The notes under the pieces were generated by a model. The model had not been told where the DNA came from, did no database searches, and saw only the letters and a list, made by a program, of their open reading frames with translations. The translations under genes were made by a program, and so were the position numbers. Of a stretch of 64,000 nt of DNA, positions 10,845 through 23,224 are shown in pieces (position 1 is the stretch's first letter; every line of letters starts with the position of its first letter). This stretch comes from Torreya grandis (Eukaryota > Streptophyta > Pinopsida > Cupressales > Taxaceae), in the NCBI GenBank assembly GCA_037957365.1, contig JARHVA010002683.1, positions 1,708,501 through 1,772,500 of the forward strand. Reading direction: 5' to 3'.

Positions 10845-13800
10845 GTGCATGATGGTCATGGAGTTTTACATATATTTTCATTCCTATGTAGCTAACCAAT
10901 AAGCCATTGTACCATCTTTTTATGTAATCATAAATAGACCCAACCAATTAGATTTGAATTTTATTTCATTTTCATTATCTACATTTGTATTTTCCTAATT
11001 TTCAGTTAACACTAAATATCCCACATGAAATTCTTGATTTTTTCCATATGCTTATTTGATGTGATATTGATAGACTTTGAGTTGTTCAATAACATGAATA
11101 CACTTTCCATCAAACATTTCTAATTCATGTCATTACTTTTCTTGTTATTCATTATCTTTGATTATGTCTTTAAGGGAAACCAGAAAGGATGTAATTTCAG
11201 TTTCAAGTGGTAATGCTAATTATTTAATATAAACAAAATATTATGGTGTGTCTTTTCAGATTATGCACACTTGTATGATATCCTCAGACTACATAAATAA
11301 TCAGATTGTGGCAATCTATTTTTTGCTTTTCAACTATTTTTTTTAAAATATTGTCAAGAGTTTTATTTGTAGCTTCTATTTGACCATTCTCTTTAGGATA
11401 ACATGGTATATAAAATGTGTGACAGATTATTTATTTTTAACACAATTTCTTAATTATTTTGTTTTTAAAATATAATATGTTATTTATAACAATAGATGAT
11501 AGAACACTTTAACTTGAAATATTATGTGAAATTAATAAGTGATAGGTATATCCACCTTTAGTGGACTATAAAGGTATGGCTTCAACTCATTTTTTGAAGT
11601 ACTCTACAACAATAATGATGGACTTTTGATAGTCTACTGATTCTATATTTAATTTTTCAATTACATCAAATCCCTTTGGAGAAAATGGATAAAGAAAATA
11701 ATAGGTTATAATTTATGTTATGAAGTGTGATTAAGGTTTGTATGATTTTGACATTGTGGAAAAATAATTTAATGATCATAAATTTTTTTACCATTGTAAA
11801 CTAATAACAACCTTATCATAGTAATTTTTGAGACATTAAATTAAAATTAAAGTTACCATTATGTGGACTATCATTTAATTCAATTATTACTAATTTAGAT
11901 TCTTAACAATTTAAAAATATAATAAATTTCCCATCAAGTGATATTTTAAATAAATATCCATAAATAAGAGAATAATGGGTAGAATCAATTTTTTTAATTT
12001 TTCTTTCATTGTGTGAAATATTTTATGGTTGATTTTATTTATATAAATATTTATATATGACTCTACCATTATAAATGAATTGTGATGTGAGTAACTACTA
12101 ATAGTTCTAAATATTCTACTTGTATTATCGATATTGATGAGATGGATAACTATTATGTATTAAAAATATCATGATTATCATTGGTATCAATAGACATTGT
12201 TGAAGCCAAACTAGCCTAGAAACTACATGTTAACTATATTTATGAGGTACGCTTTCTATATGAAAATATTCAAAATGTGTCGCTAACGACAATGCAATTT
12301 ATTTATATGGAAATTATTAATCACTAATTGAGGATATCAATATGCATTTATATATTCTATCTCTATTATGCATATTATGTATAAATACAATATCAATGCT
12401 TTGTACTCTGCTATATTATTTGTGTAAGAAATTTTTTAATAGTATGCAAATGGTATACGTTTTCATTGATGTATAACTAAAAAAATACCATTTTTATTTA
12501 GTGCATTAAGATCCATCAAAATGCATTGTTCAAATGTTCTCATCAATATGAAAATAAGTTAAATTATCTCTAAAATCATCATTAATTAGAAGTGTATTTA
12601 TTAGTGGAGTTGTCATTGGTTGATCTACAATAACATGTCCTTTAAATGATTTATATGAAATAAATTTTATATCAAATTATGTGAGTGATGTGATTCATTT
12701 ATCAATTCATCTTGATAAATGTTATTTATACATTAGAAATCTTAGAGGATCTAATCTTGTGATAACATGTGTTTCATTGTTTAGAATGTAATGTTGTAAA
12801 TTTTACGTTGAAAAAACTAGTGCCATACATTTTTTCCATAGTACTGTAATTATTTTCATAACCAACCAAAGCATGAATTATATAATATACTAAAATGGAT
12901 GTGACATGTAATTGAGATTGATAGTCCTATGTCGTTAGATGTGCTCACTTGTGAGGTTGTCCTTCTTCATGTTCATCATCTACAATGTATCATTCTTCTA
13001 GATAGACATGTATCTTCCTTTCTCAACATTATACATTGAACTTAAAATATCCAAACAATCCTTGACATATTAATTCATCAAATTTCAAGTTACCAACATT
13101 TCAAAGGTCATATTGGAGAACAAAGTTAATGCTAGTATAATTAGTGAAACTCATTTAAGTGTAGATTTTAGATCATATCCAAATGTTGACTATCATATCA
13201 CCAAGTTCACCAAGCATCAATCTTGATGTGAATACAGAGGTTATGAGTGCACTTATCTAGCTATTGATAAATCTAGGGACAAATATTTAGGATGGTTAGA
13301 CCTTCAACTCTATTTATTATGGGGATATGCATATCACTCAACCAACACTTTATAGTTGTGCAAATATGCATTGTGGGGGGAACCTCTGACTGGATTCTTC
13401 CCATGGGTAATACGCGACTCTTAAATGGACAACTACCAATTAAGTTGCATTGTTAAAAATGTAATACTTAAAAATTGTGCTAACATAGATATAATAATAT
13501 ATAATACATTTATACCGAATTATCTATGCCTATCATGTCTTAAAAATACCAAGTGAATAATTATGAAGAATATTTTAAAACTTATAACAAATATGTATCT
13601 TTATCATTTTGTAACACAACTAATAATAATATTAGTCATGGATCTTTATCTTCTCAAAGAATTGATTTTGTTATTTATACATTATGTAGAGTTAATCTGT
13701 CTTTGACACATGGTGTTATAAGAATTATTTTTAGACCATCAAGTTTGATTTGTGTATCATATTAATTTGTATATCCAAAGTATGCATTGTTATTAGTAGT

Positions 13801-14400
13801 AAGAGGAAACCTATTTTTATCATAGAATGAAAGGAGATACTCATATTTAGAAAGATATTCTATGAGAGATTAATCATTAGAAAATTTATTCAATGTTTGA
13901 AGCTTTGGTGAAGTTATATTAATTACAATGTTCAGGTGTATCAACTCTATCATCTATTTATGATGAACCTCTTATGTTGGCTTAGGTTGTGATTTGAGTA
14001 AAAGTGTATAAACAATAAATGGCATGGATGATTTCATGTTTTATTGGCCTCACTCTTTATAATATCCTAGTCTTTTTCATCCTATTTCTTGAATTAATTC
14101 AATAGGATCAACAATACATCATTCATGTGTTCCTAACCCTTTTCTTATATGTCCCATTTTGGTAGATATGTAAACCCAAATCCATGTTGACCATAATTAG
14201 TTGATGATCATATCAAAGTAGTAGATAAAAAATTGGTCCATATAAATTGAATTTTTGGGTATGTAGTTGCATGTATAGAATATGATGATCCTTAAGTTGC
14301 ATGATTTCACAATAATTGAATGGTTTTGGTCCAATGGGAATTTATAAATGTATCCTTAATAAATTAAATTTATTCATGCATGAATAATATATGGTATGGC
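10845..14400 (-). pseudogene. Ty3/gypsy Tat-type pol relic
   Basis: Read from right to left. A G-patch-like linker: MGHIRKGLGTHE, then VDPIELIQEIG and RLGYYKE, about 13990-14180. The RT core that should follow is not recognisable, so 13000-13900 is probably deleted or scrambled. RT/RNase H connection: ALVGYENNYSTMEKMYG, about 12815-12870, and THVITRLDPLRFLMYK, about 12725-12775. RNase H of the extra type found in Tat elements: KGHVIVDQPMTTPLI, MHFDGS near 12510-12530, NNIAEYKALI at 12392-12425. Integrase core: KGFDVIEKLN to EYFKK*VEA, 11585-11690, and YPKENGQIEATNKTLDNIL, about 11340-11400. Integrase tail: EQLKVYQYHIK*AYGKN, FHVGYLVLTEN and KFKSNWLGLFMIT, 10890-11110. Many stops. Confidence 0.8.
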
Positions 14401-14990
14401 ATAAATTTCATAAATCCACTGTATTATTAATAGTATATTGTAATTTAGATCATTTGGTATAACTATATTTATTATTCTAGAAGCCAATTTTATACAAAAT
14501 GTAATTTATCATAATACTTCAATCCATTATAATAGAAAATATAATTTATCCTAATACTTTAATTGAGATATTATAATATTCTCGAATGTTCATGTTATAA
14601 TGAATTTTATCATTAGTTTCTTTACCCAATATTTTGATGAAAAATATGTTATAAATATTTAACCATGGTCAGTTATCATCCAAAATAATTTTGACAGCAT
14701 TATTTTGAATTTGCACTTGGATCTATAATGGAAGGTGTGAATGTATTATATTTTTTGGAAGTAAATAGTATTTTTTTAATGAAATATTTTATTCCATCCA
14801 TCTTAATGTATACAAATTAGAAGATATTTAAGGAGGTTCCACATCATTTGGTACCATTATTTATTTCAATTCCATATGAAAGAGATTTATATATAAGCAT
14901 TGTCCAAAGCAAACATAATAAAGAAACCTTAGCATGGGTATGTTGTAAGATTTCAAAAATATCATACGCTATAGTTGATTTTTTGGAGAT
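14401..14990. other. AT-rich sequence, no gene seen
   Basis: Probably continues the Tat relic upstream (toward its protease or gag), but I read no motif in it. Confidence 0.35.
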
Positions 14991-14994
14991 ATAA

Positions 14995-15515
14995 GGTGTA
15001 TACATATAATATTTTAAAACTTTATAAATTGTTAATGCTTTTCTTAGTTATAGGAACCCATCGAGTCTTAATATCTCTAAGTACATGACTTAGAGGGTAC
15101 ACCAGGAAAGGGGTGGGAAGACCATTCATGATTCGTAGGATTGGTTTCCCCTATACCACCATTTTCTATCTACAAAACCTTCTCCTAAACACTTCCCTAA
15201 CACTTGTTTCCTCTCTTGCACACTTTCCCAAGTACTCAACGCCTTCATTAGCCCCTTCCTAAGCCTAAAACCACTTTTAATAGTTTACTTTACACTATCA
15301 AACCCATTGACGTTATACTCAAATGGATAAAACACATTTAGGGTCTAGGTCAGCCCTTGGCTAACTTAGACCAAGACATAATTTATTTTTATCAATAACG
15401 ATACAAAGTTGATTGGGCCGACCCTATTAGCTAAAATTTCAAAAAGGTTTATGATTAGATTCAACTATATATACACATAAATTTTATTCACTTAAAAGAA
15501 GAGAAGAAGAATAAT
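14995..15515 (+). repeat. Dispersed LTR-like repeat R2, copy A
   Basis: Aligns in the same orientation with 37286-37815. Shared words are TCCCCTATACCACCA, TTTCTATCTA, TTTACATTACACTATCA-like sequence, AAACACATTTAGGGTCTAGGT, TTTTTATCAATAA, and the end GATTCAACTATATATACA followed by GAAGAAGAATA. The TATA-like CTATATATACA near its end, then a purine-rich stretch, is what an LTR promoter and leader look like. No domain set can be tied to it with confidence. Confidence 0.75.
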
Positions 15516-17067
15516 ATTATATTATGCATCTATATATACATAATTAAACAAATTGACTCTGTTCCAAATTATTTTCTTTCTGCATAAGTCTACAAACATA
15601 GTCGATCCAGTCAACTCTGTTCATAGTTTTTTCATTAGCATACATGTTTTACAAACTCCATCAAACTAGTTGACTCTAGTAACATAACTTTGAATTATCA
15701 TTTGGACATCATAACATAAAAATTTGTAATATAAACATATTTAAACCCATTAAGATTAATTATTTCTCTCTCTATCATTTCAATTCTTCCTTTTTAGTAC
15801 TATTTTTTATAAGTTTGTAGTCTTTAAATTTGCATCCCTATAGACAACTAGGTTAACTCATTTGAAATAGTTATCTAGCATGTATTCTATCTAAAAGACA
15901 TATTTTACCTATTTGACGATGTTTTTGTAGATCTTTATTTTATAGAACAATAACGACCTAGTAAACTTTTTAAAACACTATTTAGTGTTTACATAAAATA
16001 TCACCTAAACTAAATCTATACTCTTCTCAATCCATAAATTAACCTCTTTTTAGTAGTAATTAATTCACCTTTTTTAGTTGTTTGCATGCTTAGAGTAACA
16101 AACATAGATTAATTAGGTAGTTTTTTTAATTATCATTTTAATCACACTATTTTTATCTTTTTAACACACTTACAAATCACTAAACATAAAAAAAACATTA
16201 AACATTTATCTTTCCAATGTCTACCTACTTGGATTTCATCATGAATGTAGACGCTGACTTGGTTTTTTATCCAAGTATAAACACATGGTTGATGGTATGT
16301 ATTAAAAAATCACCTGACACCATTATCATTTTGATATTTTGAAGTGAGGGATAGGTCCCAATACAAATATAGTACCATCATCAATACAGATCCCTTTTAG
16401 CCTAAACAACTTCAAAACAACCTTACATTGATTTCTAGTTCTTCATTACAACCAAATTACCATCACATAAAAACTACATTTAATTATTACTTAATAACCC
16501 TTAGGATCATAAATTGGTTAGCATTTACTTTCAAATTTCTACTTGCTCTTTGATCATTGTATGTTATATTGAAAAACTTACATTAACTAACATTGGTGCA
16601 AGGTTTGTGTTATGTGTTCCAATTGGATAAAGTCATATTAATCCATTTACTTATATGCTCAATTCCATTTTCTTAGATATTATCTTGTAACACCTTTTTG
16701 TATTTCAGAACACTATCATTTTTATTGACACATTGTCTTATAGACTGTGTAGCTTATCTACCTGTAGTACATAGTTGACCTATCCAACTATGTCTCTTTA
16801 TCTCCCTATTAATTCCCTAGTTTAAGAAATACACAGTTGACCTATCTGACTATGTCTTCTTATTTTCTTAGTTTATTCCCTATTTAGTAGTACACAATAA
16901 ACCTATATGACTTTGTTCTCTTTATCTCTATTATGTTCCTTTGTTTATAGCATACATTCGATTAGTTTAACTCTGTATCCTTTTCTAATTTTGTATTTTC
17001 AATACCATTTTAGCTTCCTTTTCTCATCATGAATTTTTTATTTAAGGATAATATAGACTTGAATCCA
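15516..17067. other. Non-coding AT-rich sequence with repeated TAGTTGAC words
   Basis: No protein relic recognised. Contains scattered variants of TAGTTGACTCTG (15540-15690) and a clearer degenerate minisatellite at 16735-16985. Confidence 0.5.
16735..16985. repeat. Degenerate ~61-bp minisatellite with inverted-repeat core
   Basis: Four related units have cores at 16770-16792, 16831-16855, 16891-16916 and 16951-16976, spaced 60-62 bp. The first core is a perfect hairpin: CATAGTTG, 7-bp loop, CAACTATG. Later units keep the outline with changes. Between cores lie TCTTTATCTC and CCCTA-rich spacers. Related words recur at 36110-36450. Confidence 0.65.
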
Positions 17068-17373
17068 TGTAATGTACCTAGGTAGGGGTATAATAGTATA
17101 TTAGTAGAATAGTGAATAATCCTACATGCATTAAAATGAAGAGTGGGGTAGGTAATAGATAGTATAAATAAAGGGGCATACAATGCTATAGATCATGTAA
17201 GAAGTGAATTTTAATTGAGTCTTGCTCAAAGGATGTATCCCCCTCGATGTGGATTGTGATACAGAGTTGTTCCTTCCATAAAAAGAATTGGTGTTTGTGT
17301 GTAATCAACATTTGATTTCAATATATATAGTTTGGATTATCATTGTGCAAATATGAATACCAGCTTCCTCTCA
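17068..17373 (+). repeat. 5' LTR of the non-autonomous element
   Basis: TGTAATGTACC...CCTCTCA, 306 bp with TG...CA ends. Aligns throughout with 18629-18925, sharing GGTATAATAGTAT, GAGTGGGGTAGGTAATA, ATAAATAAAGGGGCATA, AGAGTTGTTC and TTTGTGTGTAATCAACATTT. TATAAATAAAGG (about 17163-17174) is a credible TATA box. Confidence 0.85.
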
Positions 17374-17375
17374 TC

Positions 17376-17388
17376 TAGTATCAGAGCA
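17376..17388 (+). other. Primer binding site, initiator tRNA-Met type
   Basis: TAGTATCAGAGCA two bases after the 5' LTR; one change from the usual TGGTATCAGAGC. Confidence 0.85.
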
Positions 17389-18611
17389 GATTTAGTTCTT
17401 GTGGACTAGGGTGTAAGCTCCTATGATAACAATTTTTTGGTGTATTTTGCATCCATTCTGACTACACCAATGCATTTGTAGCACCTCAAAACATAGGTGT
17501 GCATATCTAGTTTGTCTAGTTCTAACATTTGAAGCTCAAGAAATCAAATCCACAAATTTATCAAGTACAAGTTTTGGTTATTGTTATGTTTTAAATCAAT
17601 ATATTATTTTAATTTTATGTCTAAAACATTGGATGAAAATATATTTAATTTGATTCCTCTCTTTGAGAGCTTTCCTAAAAGTATGTGTTTGCTAAAAATG
17701 GATGAACAAGGGACCTATGGCATGCATTTGAAGATAGCATTACATTCGGATGTGATATGCATGTTGCATAGTCACTGACCACTATAATTAACTATCAATG
17801 TAAATCACCTCATGTGAAAATGTTAAACCATGAGTACTTAACCACTAGTGGTCACTTTGAAGGTGATTTGGACATTTTATCACTCTAGAGGTGATATCTT
17901 TCAAACCATGAGGGTTATAAACCTCTAATATTTTTGTTGGAATTGTGATTATGATTTAGACCTAGTAATGGTATTTGATCATTTTTTGGAGCTCATTTTA
18001 TTATTAAAAAAAGTAAATTTTCTTTGGCAGAACCTTATTTTCTCTAGTTTGAAAGTACCTTTTTGGAGTCAAACTCGAGATCTATAAGGAATTTTTAGGT
18101 AACTTTTTTAAATGTATATTTTTTTAAAAATAATGTTTTCAAATGCTTGATTTATAGCTATACTAAAAATATTTATATAAATTTATGTTTATCCACTTTT
18201 TTTTAAGAATTAAGTATTGTAACTCAAAATTGCACAATTGTAAGTAGTGAGAGATGGAATATATCCTTAGTTGGCTCATCTAATAGCCTAATTTGTGTTC
18301 CCTTGTTCTATATTTGAGCATCTAAATGTCAAGATTTAAATATCTATGTTAGAATATAACCTTATAGCTAACATGTCTTCCATTAAGGTTATTTCATACA
18401 GAGCTCTCTATGTACTTCCATCGCATGCTATATTATTCGCATTAACACTATTCATGTCCATGTTTATATCCTAGTCTTGATAGAAGAAGTGGAATTAGAA
18501 ATAAATTCATGGAAAAGCTCCTATTTGGTCTTCAAACTATTTTTTATTTGTATGGTCTAGCCTTCATTTGGTCCTCCTCATATTTCTTATCATGTTTTAA
18601 GGGCAAAACAT

Positions 18612-18628
18612 TTTAAAGGGGGATAAAA
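18612..18628 (+). other. Polypurine tract
   Basis: AAAGGGGGATAAAA immediately precedes the TG of the 3' LTR. Confidence 0.8.
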
Positions 18629-18925
18629 TGTAATGTACGTAGATAGAGGTATAATAGTATAATAATGAATAATCCCACATGAATTTGAATGAGGAGTGGG
18701 GTAGGTAATAAATATTATAAATAAAGGGGCATATGATGTTGTAGATCATCAAAGAATTGAATTATAATTGAGCCTTACTCAAAGGAGGTAGCCCATTAAA
18801 GTGGCTTGAAATATAGAGTTGTTCATTCCATAAAAGGAATTTGTGTTTGTGTGTAATCAACATTTTATTTCAATATATACAATCTAGATTATCATTATGT
18901 GAATGTGATTACTAGGTTCCTCTCA
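18629..18925 (+). repeat. 3' LTR of the non-autonomous element
   Basis: TGTAATGTACG...CCTCTCA, 297 bp. It has many differences from the 5' LTR, so the insertion is old. A PBS-like TTGGTATCAGA follows at 18928, which belongs after a 5' LTR, so this copy also serves as the left LTR of a second, rearranged unit. Confidence 0.85.
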
Positions 18926-18927
18926 TC

Positions 18928-18951
18928 TTGGTATCAGATCTCTGATACCAA
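18928..18951. repeat. Perfect palindrome built from two opposed PBS sequences
   Basis: TTGGTATCAGA, a 2-bp centre TC, then its exact reverse complement TCTGATACCAA. The left arm is the PBS after the plus LTR; the right arm is a PBS reading on the minus strand. Confidence 0.9.
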
Positions 18952-19150
18952 ATGTAACAAACTGTTACACTAAAACCTTGAGACATTAATGAAATCTACC
19001 CATCAAGATCATAACATCACACCACATTTTTGAAGCCTAGACTCTGGGCTACATTTTTTATTGTACACTAAGATCCTATGCATGGACAAGTCCCAAAAAA
19101 AATTTCCATGTTAGAGTATCCACCCTCTTTGCAACTTCAACATAGGTGGA

Positions 19151-19252
19151 GACTCTAATATCAAATGAGAGGAACCTGGTATTCACATTCACAAATGATA
19201 ATCCAGACTGTATATATTGAAATCAAATGTTGATTGCACACATTTTGATTTT
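19151..19252 (-). repeat. Inverted LTR end plus PBS of the same non-autonomous family
   Basis: The reverse complement of 19166-19252 matches the last ~85 bp of the LTRs (ATCAACATTTGATTTCAATA, then ATAATC... and CCTCTCA). It is followed on the minus strand by a PBS-like TTTGATATTAGAGTC (19150-19164). Only ~200 bp of internal sequence separates it from the palindrome at 18928. LTR sequence farther right than 19252 is not recognisable. Confidence 0.75.
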
Positions 19253-19619
19253 TGATAGTTATTCTTTGAGTGAGCACTCTGCCATTTTATCATTTAGGTG
19301 ATAGCCATCCTTTGATGGAGTGGTATGTTTCTTTTAGACATGGATGCATATATTTGAAGCTTAGATTGAAACTATTTGTAAGGGAAAATTTGTGCCTCAA
19401 TACAATGGTTATGTGATAATAGGAAGGGGTATTAAATAACATGCGGCCATGGGATTCCATCTAACAAAAGATGAAAAGTATCCAGGAGAACCATGCCATG
19501 GGTAGAGCCATGGTACCCACATTTAAGATTGGATGAAAAGGCTTGATGGATAATCACACAAATCTGGTCTAACCACATGTCACTAAGAGGAATAGGTTAA
19601 GAGCATTAGGTAAGTTAGG

Positions 19620-20960
19620 AGTTGTTAAAATCAAAGGATGAGCTTAAGTTAGATAGCAGGGTGTGTTAGAGAGGCCTTAGCAATAGAAAGGTGAAAATGT
19701 GAAACATTTAGAGGTTTTGGTTTTCCTTCAAGGTAGGACAAACAATAGGCTCCTAATCCATACTTGTGGGTTATAATATAGGGTCTGAGCTAGTTGACGG
19801 CAAACATACCCCTTTTGGTTTTCTCCATGTTAGTGACATATTGGTTTTCTTTAAGGATAAGGTCTCCAATGTTGAATTCTTATATTTTAAAATGTTTGTT
19901 GTAGGCTCATTTGATATGATCTTGATAGATACGAAGGTGATTAAGGGCACCAAAGAGATGTTCATCAAGGAGTTCTAAGTTTGCCAATCATTTTTGATGA
20001 TAGTCAATTTTAGAAAGAATCTCCTACAAGGATATATGAAGAGATGGAATTTGGACTTCAAGAGGCATAACTACCTCAGCTCCAAAAACTAGAGAAAAAG
20101 GTGTAGCGCCCATAGTAGGTTAGATAGTAGTGTGGTAGGCCCATAGATCAAATGGGATATGGAGGTGCCAATCCTTCCCCAAAGCATTAAACACCTTGGT
20201 GAGTATTTTGATGAGGGTTTTGTTAAAAGCTTCACCCTATCCATTAGCTTGTGGATTATAATGGGAAGATAAAATTAGTTTGATGCCAAAATCCTTAAAA
20301 AGTTCCTAGACCTTTTTTTTTCTTCATGGATTTTCCATTATCAGTGATGATATTATGAGGGACGCCAAAGTGGTAGAGGATGTGATGGGTAATGAAGTCA
20401 ATGATTTTTTTAAATTTGAATGAGATCAACAAAATGGATTCCACCTATTTGGTTAAATACTCTATGGAAGTGATGATATATTGGTGACATTGAGAGGAAT
20501 GAGGATTGATCTCATCAATAAGATCAAGACCCCATTGTGAGAAAAGCCAATAATCTACTGATACCTAGAAACCATGAGGAGGTGTATGATGGAGGTTAGC
20601 ATGTTGTTAAAAATTTGATGTATTTCTTGGCATAGTCGCAAAAATCTTGATTAAGTGTAGGCCAATAGTATCCCAAGCAAAGAATATGCTTTGCAATAGC
20701 CAAACCATTGAATTGTCCTCCACAGATGTCATCATGTGTTTCCTTAATGGCATGAGAGGATTCATTGTTATGAAGGCATGGAGGAAGGAGGCCACTAAAG
20801 CCTTGTTTGTAAAGAATGTCCCCTTGTATTAAGTAGTAAGAGGTGCTTTGAATGAAAGCTCTATGAGAATTCCTTGAAAGATCAGGTGGAAGGATACCAA
20901 CATTAAGGTAGTTAAAGATTTGGTCATACCAAATGTCTAAATGAGATGTTTCCACTTTGA
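19620..20960 (-). pseudogene. Tat-type integrase relic
   Basis: Zinc-binding domain in a 119-codon open stretch (20596-20955): HDDICGGQFNGLAIAKHIL, GYYWPTLNQDFCDYAKKY. The final CxxC is degraded to FLTTC. Core: QWGLDLIDEINPHSSQCHQY (about 20500-20560), FGVPHNIITDNGKS (about 20325-20375) and SSHYNPQANG*GEAFNKTL (about 20220-20275). Then FDLWAYHTT and GATPFSLVFGAEVVMPLEV (about 20050-20150). C-terminus: LANLELLDEHLFGALNHLRI, AYNKHFKI, FNIGDLILKEN and YGLGAYCLSYLEGK, ending about 19650-19700. The D,D-35-E scaffold is recognisable but interrupted. Confidence 0.85.
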
Positions 20961-21129
20961 AAATGGGAGGAAGATAGAAATTAAGGTAAGATGGGGTGAT
21001 AAAGTAGTGTATGGTGATAAATAGTTTAGAGTTAGTAGGTTGGGATGGAATTTGTGATGGAAGTTTCTAAATTTAATTATAGAGTGAGGGATAAATTGAA
21101 TGGTGTAATGGTTAAATGATGCTAATAGT

Positions 21130-21480
21130 TTGTCAGTAAGTTGTTTATACTTTAGAGGAACATAATTTTTGCATTGATAGGCTCCTTTGATTTGGTTGAT
21201 AATAAGTTAAGAATATCCAAATACCTATATATTTTTGATGCCCAATGCTACGACAGTTTGGAGACCTATGATCAAGGCCTCGTATTTGGCTATATTATTG
21301 GTACATTTGAAATAAAGTGGGAGAGGTTATTAATTAATGGGAATCAGGACTATGTTAGCACCCCCACCATTTTGACAATTGGAACCATAAAAATACATAG
21401 TCATCTGATAGGTGGGCTCTTCTGAAGAAAGAGTAGCTATAGACTTATCTAGAAAGGAAAAAAGAGGAGTTTGATTATCA
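21130..21480 (-). pseudogene. Tat-type RNase H relic
   Basis: The clearest segment is CTNNIAKYEALIIGLQTVVA with ALGIKNI after it (about 21230-21310). It is followed by a degraded FGYS*LIINQIKGAYQ (21165-21215), which corresponds to the usual GDSQLVINQI motif. It lies between RT and integrase as expected. Confidence 0.8.
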
Positions 21481-21699
21481 GGGAGAGGGGTTTTAGCTAG
21501 TTGGTCCACAATGACCTATCCATTGATGGAATTTTACATAAGACACTCAAAATTTAACTATCTAAAATCATAAGCCACTTAGACATACATTGGTTATGAT
21601 ATGGATTAGAGTGATATGGATTATGATATAAGTTTTATGGTTAAGAAGATAGTGATGAAGTTTAGAGGTGAAAACACCTAAGGCAAGGTAGAGGTTTTC

Positions 21700-22960
21700 T
21701 AGATGGATGTATCAGGTTTCATAGTAAATGAGGGTATGACTAATGTAATAGATAGTTTTCTCCTTATGTTGGTCATTATTATGAGTGAGCATGGCTCCCA
21801 AGGAATGATCAATCGCAGATAGATATAAATAAAATGGTTGATCTTCCTTTGGGGGAATAAGGAGAGGTGGAGAAAGAAGATACTCCTTGATTGCATCAAA
21901 GGTTTGTTGACACTCCTTGGTCTATTTAAAGGAGGTATCTTTTTTTAGGAGGTTTTGAAAGGATTTACAATGATTATATAGTTGGGAGATAAAATGGTGG
22001 ATTGACTGAAGTTTGCTTTATAGGCTATGATGTTATTTTAAGTTAGTAGGAGGCATTTTAAGAATGGCTTTGACTTTTATGGGGTCTATTTCTATTCCAT
22101 GAAGGGAAACAAAGAATCCTAGGAGTTTTCCTGATAAGACCCAAAGATGCATTTCTTCATATTAAGCCTGACATGATTATGGATAAGTCTTTCAAATATG
22201 ATGGCTAAAACAATGAGGTGATCCTGACAATGTTTGGATTTTTTGAGCAAATCATCAACATAGTCTTCAACTATTGTATGAATGAGGTCATGAAAAATAT
22301 AAGTCATGGATCATTCATATGTGGCTCCTACATTCTTTAAGCCAAAAAGAATGACACAATAGTAGAAAGCTCCCCATGGGGTGATAAAAGATGTCTTTTG
22401 TTGATCTTGGGGGGAAATCAAGATTTGGTTATATCCTAAAAATCCATCCATGAGGGATAACATTTAACGGCCAGTGGTAAGATCAACAAGTTTGTCAATG
22501 TTAGGTAGGGGAAATTCATCTTTGGGTCATGCAAGGTTAAAATACTAGAAATCCACATAAAGGTAGTGTCCCCTAGTGGGTTTGGTGATAAGAACAATGT
22601 TAGAGACCCATTGTGGATAGTCAATGGGTTGAATGAAATTAATAGATAGAAGTCACTAAAGTTCTTCTTTGACAAGAAGAGCTATATGGGGATCGATTCA
22701 ATGATTTTTTTTGGATTAGCTTAACGTCAGGATGATTAATGATGTTATAAAGGGTAATGGATGGGTCAATACTAGGTATATCTTGATAAGACCAAAAAAA
22801 TGCTATGCTATGGTCATGAAGGAAGGTTGCATAGTTTATTTGTTCCTCAAGGGTTAATGATTACCCAATCTTTACAATATGAGGTTTCTCATAAGTACCA
22901 AAATTAATGTCAATGGTTGATTCATTTATGATTGTTTAGTTTTCAAGAGGGAGGGATTTT
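21700..22960 (-). pseudogene. Tat-type reverse transcriptase relic
   Basis: Pre-RT segment: INFGTYEKPHIVKIG, LHDHSIAFFWSYQDIPSID, about 22770-22920. RT core: INFIQPIDYPQWVSNIVLIT (about 22570-22640), LYVDF*YFNLA*PKDEFPLP (about 22505-22560), NIDKLVDLTTGR (about 22465-22505) and MDGF. The catalytic box is intact within EDYVDDLLKKSK (22235-22270), followed by LNMKKCIFG (22130-22160). The region left of this to 21700 is RT thumb/connection with poorer matches. Stops fall at expected Arg, Trp and Gln codons. Confidence 0.85.
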
Positions 22961-23224
22961 TAAATAGAAGAATCCTCAGCACCCATATAGGTAAGAATAG
23001 ATTTGGTATTTTGACATTGGATGGTGTTAATGGTAGGAGAATCATGTGTGATCATTTCAGGGTGGATGAGAGGAATGGTTTTAATTTGAATCCCCTGTTG
23101 ATAAGTTATGGGACCTAAACTAATAGTGTTGATAAAAAAAATTATGTGGGATAATGTTGTTGTCTTCAAATGGAGTTGGTGAGGGTAGAGATTATTCAAA
23201 TTAGAAATGTGAGGTTGATAAGGG

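Larger units (their letters stand above)
17068..18925 (+). mobile_element. Short non-autonomous LTR retrotransposon (1.86 kb)
   Basis: Two direct LTRs of about 300 bp bound a ~1.25-kb internal region that has a PBS and a PPT but no recognisable gag or pol. This is the structure of TRIM/LARD-type non-autonomous elements, which borrow proteins from a relative. The one open frame inside (17581-17778, 65 codons) matches nothing I know and is probably chance. The base after the 3' LTR starts a second PBS rather than genomic flank, so no target-site duplication is visible. Confidence 0.8.

Noticed and set aside
20647..20832. Plus-strand frame opposite the integrase zinc domain
   Set aside because: Shadow of the minus-strand integrase, which has clear family motifs.
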